A stretch of 64,000 bases of DNA from a bacterium (lineage in GTDB: Bacteria; Electryoneota; RPQS01). A program made the translations under genes and the position numbers. Below are positions 52,801 through 62,600 of the stretch, piece by piece. How positions within the stretch are numbered: position 1 is the first letter of the stretch; each line of letters starts with the position of its first letter. The DNA lies in the NCBI GenBank assembly GCA_016703065.1, contig JADJCU010000007.1, positions 62,001 through 126,000 of the forward strand, in the 5' to 3' direction. The notes below the pieces were generated by a model, which did no database searches, was not told where the DNA came from, and saw only the letters and a program-made list of their open reading frames with translations.

Positions 52801-53661
52801 TATGGTCCGAACGTCTGGCCGGTCAACGCAGATTCCAATCAGATCGAACAGATTCTGAGGAATCTCGGCGTCAACGCCGCCGATGCAATTCAAGAGAAGC
52901 ACAGCGGACAACGCGACTCGTTAGAGGAGTCCGAGATTCTGCTGCGCACCGCAAATGCCCCGCAGCGCGCGTACACGAGCAGTGACGGGCGTCATGTGGT
53001 CGGGGACTTTGTGGCCATTTCGGTCAGTGACAATGGCGCTGGCATGACCCCGCAGATTCGAGCCCGCATTTTCGATGCCTTCTTCACAACAAAGACCGAG
53101 CATCGTGGCACGGGACTCGGCCTCGCTATCGTGGTTGAATTTGTGAGTTCAATGGCCGGACACATCGACGTTCAATCCGAGCCGGGCCGTGGAACGACCT
53201 TCACGGTTTATCTCCCGCGAGCAAAGAACGAGTCGATAATCGCGCCCTCCGCGCCAGCTGCCGTGCCTGCCTTGGCGCGTGGCGGATCGGAAACCGTGCT
53301 GCTCGTCGATGATGAGTCCGTAATCGTCGAACTCGGTCGGGAAGTGCTTGAACATGCTGGCTACACTGTGCTAACTGCCGGAGATGGAGTTGAGGCTATT
53401 CAGCTCTTCACTGAGAATTCATCGCAAATCGATCTCGTCATCATGGACCTCTGTCTTCCCAAGCTAAGCGGGGAAGAAGCGGTAGCTGCGATCCTCTCTG
53501 ACCGGCCCGATATACCAATCATTCTATCGAGCGGTCTGCCTGACCCGGCAAGCGAGAGGAAGACGATTAGTTTCGGCTCCGTGGCATTTATTCAGAAGCC
53601 CTATCGGCCCTCCGAATTGCTCACAGCCGTCCGGGAAGTGCTCGACCACACCCAAGTTTGA
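49881..53661 (+). CDS. Multi-sensor hybrid histidine kinase (about five frameshifts)
   Basis: The start is ATG at 49881 (MGRANEALLAELEGLRERLG), with no clear ribosome site. Order: coiled coil (about 1-70); a GAF-like domain; a PAS domain (RYRTIFDRSADSFFLMDD, FEWTHMRKDGTELNCEV); a GAF domain (FNVGCAAIEIYDS, SILCVPLRVRNQVIGVVWLG); two or more PAS-like regions (YDRSGNYRYANTA, SSARDGRIQYMNAAAEQ). HisKA follows with the H-box LAGGIAHDF|NNLLTGIIGNLE, then HATPase_c (QILRNLGVNAADA, DNGAGM, GTGLGLAIV) and a receiver (VLLVDDES, VIMDLCLP, LSSG, QKPYRP). Frame changes lie near 50370, 50457, 51218, 51517 and 52545; the last, an extra C, breaks the H-box. Joined, about 1,260 residues. No membrane helix, so a cytoplasmic sensor; the signal is unknown. 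Confidence 0.85.
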
Positions 53662-53728
53662 GGAGAGCTTTCACACAATTATGAGAATCAAATCAGTCTA
53701 AATTATTGTATTAAATCATTTTAGTGAA

Positions 53729-53760
53729 TCAAGTCCGGCCTGTGCCGGACTTGACTTTTT
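53729..53760 (+). terminator. Rho-independent terminator after the hybrid kinase
   Basis: TCAAGTCCGGC / GCCGGACTTGA stem followed by CTTTTT. Its 3' side overlaps the tRNA promoter -35 box. Confidence 0.88.
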
Positions 53761-53779
53761 CTGTGCAAAGACATATCAT
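53751..53779 (+). promoter_or_regulatory. Promoter for tRNA-His/tRNA-Glu
   Basis: TTGACT (53751-53756), 17 nt, TATCAT (53774-53779). The -35 box is built into the preceding terminator stem. Confidence 0.65.
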
Positions 53780-53826
53780 TTGTGTTCTTAACGTCTCGCG
53801 GGGTCTTCGGGACCTCTGGCGGACCT

Positions 53827-53902
53827 GGTGGCTGTAGCTCAGTTGGTTAGAGCATTGGATTGTGGTTCCAAGGGTCGGGGGTTCAAATCCCCTCAGCCAC
53901 CC
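53827..53902 (+). tRNA. tRNA-His (anticodon GTG)
   Basis: The acceptor GGTGGCTG / AGCCACCC includes the extra G-1:C73 pair diagnostic of tRNA-His. The anticodon stem TTGGA / TCCAA encloses TTGTGGT (GTG). D- and T-arms are intact. Confidence 0.95.
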
Positions 53903-53932
53903 ATAACAGCAGTAGCTGCCGACAAGTTGTTT

Positions 53933-54006
53933 GGCCCCATCGTCTAATGGTTAGGACTCGAGATTTTCATTCTCGTAATGGGAGTTCGATCCTCCTGGGG
54001 TCACCA
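53933..54006 (+). tRNA. tRNA-Glu (anticodon TTC)
   Basis: Acceptor GGCCCCA / TGGGGTC, anticodon stem CGAGA / TCTCG with loop TTTTCAT (TTC). Discriminator A is followed by an encoded CCA (54004-54006). It follows tRNA-His by 30 nt, probably in one transcript. Confidence 0.95.
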
Positions 54007-54038
54007 AAAAGCCCTCGCAATGTGCGCGAGGGCTTTTT
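54006..54038. terminator. Terminator after tRNA-Glu, bidirectional
   Basis: AAAAAGCCCTCGC / GCGAGGGCTTTTT around a 7-nt loop, with T-runs readable from both strands. It also serves the convergent DoxX-like gene, whose stop is at 54065. Confidence 0.92.
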
Positions 54039-54064
54039 CTTAAACATTTTAGCTGTTTATTCGC

Positions 54065-54517
54065 TCAGAGAAGATGAGAGGAATCCTCGTGCTTCCGGAC
54101 TGTGCCGCCGACCACCAGAGCCGCGCTGACCAGGGCCAAATTCTTGATAATATACTGGCCTTCCAGGGTCAAAGCCCAAGGGAAATGCGTGAAACAGACC
54201 TCCGGCAGTAAAACTAACGGCAACATCGTACCGGGCATTTGCAGGAGAAGCAGGAGGATCGACAGTCGAATGAGTGGCCTCCAGAGCATGCAGACGCCAA
54301 TCGCGACTTCCCACCAGCCGAGCACTGGAATGAACACATCCGGCGGAAACCAGTAAACGGTACGTTCCACGAGTTCCGCCGCTGGGCTGACGCCGAGTGG
54401 CTTAAGGAGGCCAAACCAGACAAAGACCACTCCGAGGGAATAGCGTAGAAACCGCATTCCCCACTTGTCCATCCATTGCGACAAGGCACGATCAAATCTA
54501 TCAAAGAATTCGCTCAT
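54065..54517 (-). CDS. DoxX-like/DUF417-type integral membrane protein
   Basis: 150 residues with about four hydrophobic helices: FLRYSLGVVFVWFGLLKPLG, FIPVLGWWEVAIGVCML, LSILLLLLQMPGTMLPLVLL and IIKNLALVSAALVVGG. The pattern WFGLLK...LGWWE...GQYIIKN is typical of DoxX-related proteins. The function of most family members is unknown; some relate to redox or quinone processes. It starts 3 nt after the stop of the O-antigen-ligase-like gene, so it is the distal gene of a two-gene operon. Confidence 0.8.
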   Translation of the reverse strand: MSEFFDRFDRALSQWMDKWGMRFLRYSLGVVFVWFGLLKPLGVSPAAELVERTVYWFPPDVFIPVLGWWEVAIGVCMLWRPLIRLSILLLLLQMPGTMLPLVLLPEVCFTHFPWALTLEGQYIIKNLALVSAALVVGGTVRKHEDSSHLL

Positions 54518-54520
54518 AAC

Positions 54521-56033
54521 TCAAGATACAGCCGGTTTGAGGACCCGTGAGCGGGACTGCAAGGACTGCGCGTTGGCCTTCAAGAGGTTTGCCCGTTCCC
54601 GTGCCTGTGCGAGTTCACTTTGCTCTTGGACCGTGAAACTCAGCCGCACAAATATTCCGGCCAACGGCCAGTAAATGTAGTTCATCTGATCACCCTGCCA
54701 CGTGTTCTGATAGAACAGCCACGCGACGTATAGGAAGGTCATCCCTTCCAGCATTCTCCCGTATGTCCGAATCGTCGCGTCATCGGATTTTCGCAGATAC
54801 CGGCCTCGACGGTATACGTACCAGATAACAAGCATGAAAATGATTGTGCCGACATATCCGAACTCAATCAGCATCCATGGAATCGTTGCCGCACTGGACG
54901 TCAAGCCGTAGGATGCAAAGTACTCCGCTTTTTCGTCCTGTTCGCGGATACGAATGATAGTGTGATTGAACCCGGACCGTTACCGAAGATGAACTCCCGA
55001 GGCGATGCCGCGGCCAGCTTGACGGCGCTGATGAAACGATACGTGCGTTCAATGCGGCCCGTCTGATCGACCTCCGACTCCTTCTGAAAAATCTCCGGCA
55101 GCCGCTGGACATACGTTAAGGGGTTGCGGCCTTCGCGCCAAAACCCCGTCTGCACGATAATGTAATCGGCAACGAAGACCATGACAAGACCGAGCAGACT
55201 CAGCAGCATCGCCATAGCAGGTTTACGAATGAAATCAGCGCGCGCCATATACGCCAGAAAGAGCGGCAGAATCAAGAAGAATATTTTCGCTTCCCCAAGT
55301 ATCGGAGCCGGCAGCATAAACAGCATCACGAGCAAATATGCTGATCGGATGCGCCGCTCTTCAACCATCCGCGCGATCATGTAGCAGTAGAGAACGAGCA
55401 TGAACAGTGCGACCGCTGCGGTCTGATTCAATCCGAAGGTGCCGCTGAGGTTGTCTTCTGTGCCCCAGTTCGTGAATCGCCACTGCCACAGGATCACCGG
55501 TGTCTGGACGAGTCCGATGATAAACAGAAATCTGACGAATTTGTTGACGTGAGTCACGTCCGTGTGCATTCCGGCCGCAGCCAGAAACAAGAAGAGATAC
55601 CTGAACGATACGCGCAGCCCGAGCACGGTGATGGAGCCGCCCTGACCGTTAATCAGGCTGGACAAGATGACGAAAGCCAGCGCTAACAGAATCAGCTTCT
55701 CGCCCGCGAAAAATTTGCGTTTTGCGGTGAAAAATGTGACTCCATAGCGTACTGCGAACAAGATCAGGAAGATATCAATCAGCCATGTCGCTTCGCGCGG
55801 CAGCAGCTGCCAGAACTCGAGAGCCAGTCCAGGCTGTACACGCAAACGCCGAGGATGTATAACGAAAGACGAGGCGCAACGAAGAAGCCAACAGCCAACG
55901 GGACTCCGATTGCCGCGAGGTAGTACAGTTGGCTACTCGGATCAGTCGTGTCAAAAAACGCGAACACAATGGCCGTGTAGAGGACAGCGAGGCCTCCAAA
56001 CATCCCGGCCATAAGTGTGCGATCCAAATTCAA
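54521..56033 (-). CDS. O-antigen ligase/polymerase-like polytopic membrane protein (two frameshifts)
   Basis: The likely start is TTG at 56033, with AGGAG 7 nt upstream, giving about 503 residues. Many hydrophobic helices run from GMFGGLAVLYTAIVFAFF to IPWMLIEFGYVGTIIFMLVI. A large loop, rich in charge, contains FQKESEVDQTGRIERTYRF and FGNGPG, in the place of the periplasmic loop of Wzy/WaaL-type proteins; GTFGLNQTAAVALFMLVLYC precedes it. Frame changes near 55815 (YSLDW to EFWQLLPREATW) and near 54970 (GNGPG to HTIIRIREQDEK) split the gene. It probably polymerises or ligates a surface glycan, possibly with the AlgD/GT4 pair elsewhere in the window (inference). Confidence 0.8.
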
Positions 56034-56203
56034 GCTCAATCTCCTATTGCACTTACAAGAAAACGTGGCCAAAGAGTATGCCTCTGACTGGCCGTGCGAC
56101 ACCGGTAGCCCGGTGCGCGAATAAACTGAATATCGTAAATTAAGAAGTTTGACCGCCAATTCAAGTCCTCTGCTGGCGGTTCATGAACTAAGGAGTACTT
56201 GCA

Positions 56204-57994
56204 ATGTCCTCAAATAAGGCATGTTGTTGGATTCTCGGAATCATGGCGGCAGGATTCGCACTGAGTGCTATGCTCATTGGCTGGGGTATTTCCCAGGCGA
56301 TGAACTCAGCGTTTAGCTCGGATTTGTCCGGAGTCGGCAACGTAATCAAGGAGCAATCATGGCTGGTCCTTGATCTGTCCGGCGTTGTCCCTGACTACGA
56401 CGTGAACCCGGATTTGTCGCTGTTTGGCGACGAGGATGGACCGTCTTTGCACGACCAGCTGCTTGCGGTCAAGGCTGCCGCAAACAACGAGAAGATCACG
56501 GGTATTATGCTCAGGCCGCAAGGTGCTGCGGGATTCGCCACGCTCCAGGAGCTCCGCAATGCGCTTCTTGAATTCAAGGCGTCTAAGAAGCCAGTTTACG
56601 CCTATTTAGACCTCGCTACCGACCGCGACTACTACCTCGCGAGCGCTGCCGATAGTATTTTCATGATGCCGGGTCGTTTGGGCGGCCTGAATTTCGGCGG
56701 CATGGCGTTCAGCTCGACGTACCTTAAGCGCACATTCGAGCACTTGGGTATTCAGTTTCACGTGATTCACGCTGGTCGATACAAAGGCGCGTTCGAGGAG
56801 TTTGGCAGAGACAGTATGTCGGCCGAATTGCGCGAGAGCATCACAGGCCTCTACGCAGATGTCTACGATACTTATCTTCGTGAAACGGCCGCGTCGCGCC
56901 GCAACATGAGCTTTGATATTCTGGATCAGGAAACCCGACACGGTGATCAGTTGCTCATCAACGGACCAACGTGTATTGCCCGCGGCTACGTCGACGCGCT
57001 TGTAGACTGGCGGGTGCTCTGCGACCGGCTAAAAGGCGGCAATGAGGAGTTTGAGTCAGTCAACGCCCGCGAACTTGTGCGTGCAGAGCAACGCGCAGAC
57101 CTCAAAGTGAGACCAAATGAAATCGCCGTTCTGTACGCGCAAGGAGAGATTTCATTCTCCGGCGAAGTCGACGGCTGGTCTGATGACGGAATAACCGCTC
57201 CGGCTCTGACCAAACAGCTCGAAGACCTGCGCAAGGATGACCACGTTAAAGCGGTTGTCTTGCGCGTCAACTCGCCGGGCGGATCGGCCGTCGCGTCAAA
57301 GCAGATTCTCGATGCGGTAAAGCGGCTCCAGGAAAAGAAACCTGTGATTGTCTCGATGGGCCGCGTCGCGGCTTCCGGTGGCTATTACATTTCTGCCTCC
57401 GCTAACGAGATCGTCGCCGAGCCGAACACCGTGACTGGATCGATTGGTGTCGTCTCGATGTTTCCTTCCGCAGAGAAACTCTACGAGAAGATTGGTGCGC
57501 ACGAAGAAACGATCTCTATCGGTCGCTGGGCGAATTTCTTCCGCATCGACCAGACAATGAACACCGAGCAGGAACGGGTCCTGCGAGCGCTGATGGATTC
57601 CGTCTACCTTGAATTCCGCGAAGATGTCGTTGCCGGGCGCGGCCTGTCCATGACTGCGCTCGATACTGTCGCCGAAGGACACATTTGGACAGGCAATCAG
57701 GCTCTCGAACGTGGTCTTGTCGACACGCTTGGCGGCATTGACATTGCCATCGGCCTCGCGGCCAAAGCCGCGAATATTGGCGAATCCGATTACGAATTGG
57801 GGTACTACCCGGGCCGCAAAGACCTCATTCAGTTTATCGTAGACCGCTTTTCCACTGGCGCCGAAGAGTTCACTAATCTGCGAGGCGACATGTCTGCGCT
57901 TCGGGATCCCAAGCGTATCGTGGAATTCCTCAAGACCTTCTTCGTTAGGATGGAGTATCTGCAGACGATTCTTCCCTGCCACGTTGACGCCTAA
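56204..57994 (+). CDS. sppA: Signal peptide peptidase SppA, long form
   Basis: 596 residues with AAGGAG 8 nt before the ATG. One N-terminal membrane anchor (WILGIMAAGFALSAMLIGWG). Two S49 domains in tandem, with the catalytic Lys194 (HAGRYKGAFEEFG) in the first and Ser391 (GRVAASGGYYISASA) in the second. This corresponds to the E. coli SppA K209/S409 arrangement of a tetrameric inner-membrane protease. It degrades signal peptides left after export, which fits a genome full of secreted proteins. Single gene ending in a strong hairpin. Confidence 0.95.
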   Translation: MSSNKACCWILGIMAAGFALSAMLIGWGISQAMNSAFSSDLSGVGNVIKEQSWLVLDLSGVVPDYDVNPDLSLFGDEDGPSLHDQLLAVKAAANNEKITGIMLRPQGAAGFATLQELRNALLEFKASKKPVYAYLDLATDRDYYLASAADSIFMMPGRLGGLNFGGMAFSSTYLKRTFEHLGIQFHVIHAGRYKGAFEEFGRDSMSAELRESITGLYADVYDTYLRETAASRRNMSFDILDQETRHGDQLLINGPTCIARGYVDALVDWRVLCDRLKGGNEEFESVNARELVRAEQRADLKVRPNEIAVLYAQGEISFSGEVDGWSDDGITAPALTKQLEDLRKDDHVKAVVLRVNSPGGSAVASKQILDAVKRLQEKKPVIVSMGRVAASGGYYISASANEIVAEPNTVTGSIGVVSMFPSAEKLYEKIGAHEETISIGRWANFFRIDQTMNTEQERVLRALMDSVYLEFREDVVAGRGLSMTALDTVAEGHIWTGNQALERGLVDTLGGIDIAIGLAAKAANIGESDYELGYYPGRKDLIQFIVDRFSTGAEEFTNLRGDMSALRDPKRIVEFLKTFFVRMEYLQTILPCHVDA

Positions 57995-58018
57995 TTCGGC
58001 CCTGAACACCGCTTGTGG

Positions 58019-58043
58019 AAAGACCCCGCGTCGCGGGGTCTTT
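58019..58043. terminator. Terminator between convergent sppA and the Cys-rich protein gene
   Basis: AAAGACCCCGC / GCGGGGTCTTT, a perfect 11-bp stem with a 3-nt loop, readable from both strands. Confidence 0.88.
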
Positions 58044-58081
58044 CTCTTACTTTTCCTCAGAAGCTGCTTAAGCGTGAACTA

Positions 58082-59215
58082 TTACTGTTCACAACTGGTG
58101 CAGCTGACATAGAATTCGTACGGTCCGCTGGTCGCTTCGGCACCTGTCACTTCAAAGAAGTACGTTCCCGGGTCCAGTGTCACCGTTAATTGGCTGTCCG
58201 TCCCGTACGGGTCGCTATCTGCGCCGTTGAAGTCGTTATTGGTCGCGAGCGGAGCTTCACATGTGACTGGCCAAATGCGCAGAAACGAATTCAAACCGCC
58301 TTCAAATCCGGTGCGACCCGGGGTATCATCGGCGTACACGGAAATCGTCACCTCGCGCGGGCAATTCATGACATTTAGCGCATACACATCAAGATCGCCC
58401 GCTTGGTCGATCTGACCGCAATACCCCATGCCGCAGGTAATCGACGTCGAATACATGTCACAGCCTTCGGGCTGGTCTTCCGTATGCTCTTCAAAGTTCG
58501 CTGGACACTCCGGCTCGTTGTTCGGATAGATGCACGAATTGCCGTAGAATGAGATCGTCAGCCGGTAGGCGCCCTGCGCAGCCGTGGTCGCGCCGTCGAG
58601 ACAAATGTAGTACACTCCCGGATCAAAGCACTGGGCAATTCCCGCTTGCTGGGTAAGCGGAATCCCGCACAGTTCAGGATTGTTGTCATTTGACACATAG
58701 GGTACCGCATTCGGGTCAGCACAGCAGCCGCCCGTCCACAGGCAAAGATATGTATCAAAACCCGGGCCGCGCGTCGATATCGTAATGCTATCGCGATATA
58801 GAACCTCGAGCCGCAAGAATACGTCGCGGCCATAGCGGCAGCGGCGGCCCGGGTCGGCAATATAGTACGAACAATCATTTGCCTTGTTGGTCGTCTGGCC
58901 GCTGGTCGAGTACGTCCACACGACTCCCGAATCCGGACCAGTCACCAGAATGCCCGGGCAGACATCGGATAACTCGTCCAGCGGATTCCCTTCCAACCGT
59001 GGATAGGCCTCCGGGTGCAGACGGCGATCGAGCTCGTAGTAGCGATTATATAGCTCTTCTGGAACATCCTGATTGTTAGCCTTCAGGTCTTCAATCTGCT
59101 GGTACACATCCCACAGCTCGACCAAGTCAGGGCTAATCTGGGACCGGTTTTGCTGACCGAAACTGACGCCGGAAAAAAGCAGCGCAGTGACCAACAGGGT
59201 AAGAACATACTTCAT
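58082..59215 (-). CDS. Cys-rich secreted protein with PPC-like (pre-peptidase C-terminal) domains
   Basis: 377 residues from the ATG at 59215, where the signal peptide MKYVLTLLVTALLFSGVSFG begins. After a charged helical stretch of about 50 residues (VELWDVYQQIEDLKA) come two PPC-like beta domains. The first has SITISTRGPGFDTYLCLW and DPGVYYICLDGATTAAQGAY. The second has REVTISVYADDTPGRTGFEG and DPGTYFFEVTGAEATSGPYE. About 18 cysteines, often in pairs (GGCCAD, CTSCEQ), suggest many disulphides. There is no catalytic domain; it may be a structural or binding protein. No sorting domain is present. Confidence 0.75.
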   Translation of the reverse strand: MKYVLTLLVTALLFSGVSFGQQNRSQISPDLVELWDVYQQIEDLKANNQDVPEELYNRYYELDRRLHPEAYPRLEGNPLDELSDVCPGILVTGPDSGVVWTYSTSGQTTNKANDCSYYIADPGRRCRYGRDVFLRLEVLYRDSITISTRGPGFDTYLCLWTGGCCADPNAVPYVSNDNNPELCGIPLTQQAGIAQCFDPGVYYICLDGATTAAQGAYRLTISFYGNSCIYPNNEPECPANFEEHTEDQPEGCDMYSTSITCGMGYCGQIDQAGDLDVYALNVMNCPREVTISVYADDTPGRTGFEGGLNSFLRIWPVTCEAPLATNNDFNGADSDPYGTDSQLTVTLDPGTYFFEVTGAEATSGPYEFYVSCTSCEQ

Positions 59216-59667
59216 TGGAACATCCCTTCGATCAAAAAGTATAGTTGTCATCTCTTTGCCAGCCCCGCCCGAAAATATTGCCGGGCCTGCCCACACGTTG
59301 CGTCCAATCACTGACTAAGTGATTAATAAACAGCGGTCGCTCGGTTGGTCTTGGGCTGATGACCTCGAGAGGCCATCTCCTGCCATACAATGGCAAAAGC
59401 CGCACCAGCCTGATTCTTGTGAGAATCGCCACGCACGCTTGACTAAGCCTCCTCAAACCGCTATCTTCATGAATTAGCGAAGGTAACAGCGGAAAGCTAA
59501 GTGTGGCAGCAAACTGGCCAACTCTGCTGTAGCAAGCCTTTGCAAAATACGGACTTCTTGGCAGCCAAGTCAAGTCGACTAAGGTCGCTGTTGGACCGTT
59601 CTCAGCAGTCGAAGGAGCGGATCGAACATAGTTACTACAGTTGCGGGTCAATAACACAAGGTGTCAA
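59216..59667. other. Divergent intergenic region
   Basis: About 450 bp between the Cys-rich protein gene and the fourth C25 gene. I see only a short inverted repeat (TGCCAT-3-ATGGCA at 59391-59405) and no convincing gene, RNA or promoter. Confidence 0.5.
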
Positions 59668-62600
59668 ATGAGACTGAAGCTTCTAATCCACGCTCTGCTT
59701 GCCTTGGCTCTCGGAAGCAACGTACTTCATGCCCAGCCCGCACCGTTCGGGTTTTACGGAAATGCTGAGTTTTCTCCCGATTTTGCGCTAATTGAACAAT
59801 CTGACGAGCAGATTCGGTTCACGCTGGATATGTCCCGGCTTCAACCGACGGGCACAGTCGACTTGTTCCAGAAGCAGGCCGGCACCTGGGGCGACATGAA
59901 CCAAAATGGCCACTTGATGCCTCGGTTCACCTTCTACCTCCAGGTACCGAACACTGGGAGCCCCTCAGTCACGGTCGAGAACCTGCAAACGATCGCTCGC
60001 CCGGCTGTGGCCCGGACGATTCCGGAGAATGGTGCCCCGCAGGTGGAACTCGGAGGCATCGGGATCTTTGCCGGAGTTCGCTTGCTGCCTGTGACTATCA
60101 GACCTTTTGCCTACACCAACGGCCAGACCTCTTGCACGGTGATGTCCGAAGTTACGATTCGCATTGACTTCGATCAGACGACTGGTGTGAATCCGCTGAC
60201 CACGAATCGCTCCGCGTTCTCTGAGTCCGCACGCCAAGTGTTCAAGTCGCTGGTCGCGAATTGGACGAGCATTCCGAACATTGACGTCAGTGAACCCTCA
60301 CATATTCTCGCATTCATCCCGGAGTTGTATACCGAGCCTTTGGCTGACTACATTCTCTGGAAAAAGCAACTGGGCTACGAAATCTCCGTGATCCCGGTTG
60401 AAGAAATCGATGACGACGCCTCGGGCAACGCACTTCGCAATCGTATTATCGAAGTAATGAGCACCGCGTCGCCGCGCATCGACCACGTTCTCCTCATCGG
60501 CGACGAAAACGTGATTCCCGTTCATGACCAGTACACCGACGATCCGTTCACGCGATTCAGCGACGCTACATACCCCGGTTGGTTTACTAACGAAGGGCAC
60601 TACACGGAGCTGGAAGGGGCGGACGTTTTCCCCGATGTCTTTCTCGGACGTTGGGTAGTCAATAGCGTCAATGAAGCGCGCAGTATCATGACGCGGACTC
60701 TGATCCACGAACGCACTCCGTTCATCGCTGATTCTGCCCGTTTCGAGCATGCTGTTGTCGCTGCCGACTTCACCGAAGTCTCGCAAAAGATGACCAAACA
60801 GCGGGCCCGCCAGATGATGTTATCATCCGGTTTCGACGAGGTTGACACGCTGTGGGGCGAATCCAGCCCAGGTCCGCAAGCTCTGATTAATTTGCTCTCG
60901 GAAGGCCTGACGTTCGTGAATTATCGCGGCTCCGGCTGGGAGCAAGGCTGGGCCGGAATCGGTTTCTATTACTGGAATGTCCCGCAAATTGACAATTCCG
61001 GATTGCTTCCCATAGTAACCGGTATCGGCTGCGGCGTAGGGAAATTCGACGCACCGGACGGCCAGTGTTTCGGGGAAGCGTGGATGGCGCATGGCACGGC
61101 CACCAATCCAAAGGGTGCTGCCGGATTCATCGGTCCGTGCTGGAACACCCATACAATCTATAACGACTGTCTGGACACCTGTCTTTATCGCGCCTTTCTG
61201 GATTACGATATTGGCAATCTCATGCCTGCTCTTGCCGCTGCTAAAATGTATACCTGGGCGGTTTTCAACGATTTCGTCGACGAGGGCGGCGTGCAGGAAA
61301 TCTGCCGGGTGATGATGCGGCAATATCTCGTCCTCAGCGATCCTGCGCTAAAAGTCTACACACAGACTCCAGTGCGGATGGCCATCACGGTCCCCCCGGC
61401 GATTCCGGCTGGTCCGGTGGCGATACCGATTACAGTTACAGCCGGGCCGCAAGCAGGGGCCGACAGCATGATGGTGTCCTTCAGCACTCTAAGTGGAACC
61501 GTTCATTCGGGTTGGATTCCAACTGCGCCCGGGCAGTGGTGGGTAAATGCAGACTTCCCATTCGGAGAAATCGTGACAGCCACCGTGTCGGGACAAAACG
61601 TACTGACACAGCAGTGGCCGATCGAAGTATCGCCTGCGGGTCCGTACTTGACACATCAGGGCGTAAGTTTCTCTGATGCGGCAGGCAACGCCAATGGCCG
61701 CATCGAGCCGGGCGAGACCATTTCGATTATTGATACCGTCAGAAATATCGGTTCGGAGCCGGCGAACTTGGCGACTGGTGATATCGGCACAGTGCAGGAT
61801 CATGTGACGGTTAATTCCTCTGCGGCACAGTACGGCACGGTTCCGTCCAACGGCACGGCAGCAAGTTCCCCCGCTTTTTCGGTGACAATTGGTCCCGCTT
61901 TCCACGATGCCGCAAACATTGTGTTGTCGATTATCTATGACGCCGACCAAGTTGAGCCGCGCACCGAATCAATGTTTCTCACGGTCTTCGTTCCCGACAT
62001 CGCCACCTCAGGTTTTGCAATCGCCGACGGTAACAATGGTTTGCTCGAACGCTATGAAGAAGCAGGCATATCAGTGGTGTTCTGGAACACAGGTAACGAA
62101 CCACTCCCGGCAAGCACACTGACATTTAGCACACCCAGCCCCTACCTCGTGATTGTCGATGGCGCGGCAGATATTCCGGCGCTCGCGCCAAATTCGTCTT
62201 ACGCGTTACCAATTGACGCCGTTCGTATCGCCGGCGCGTGGAATGCTCCCTCCGGAGCGGAAGTCGACTTGAATGCTGAAATCACCGCAACGATGAGTAC
62301 GTACACGTTTTCAAGAACCTTGACTTTCGAATTCACCGTGGGTTCAGTCGGACCAGGAGATCCGCAGACCGGGTCGGATGGTCTTTACTATTTGTACGAT
62401 GATACCGACATGTCCTATGATCGGGCTCCGGTGTACGACTGGTTCGAGATTTCTCCCGCTCTTGGTGGCCCCGGCGCCATAATGCCCTTTAGCCAGAGCG
62501 ATCAGACGATTCCGGTCTTGGTGCCATTCAGCTACTCGTATTTCGGAACATCATACACCGACCTCTCCGTCTCAACCGACGGCTGGGTCGCGCCGGGAAA

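Noticed and set aside
59232..59657. Minus-strand 141-codon frame in the divergent gap
   Set aside because: No start with a ribosome site, no motif, and a composition unlike the neighbours; regarded as chance.
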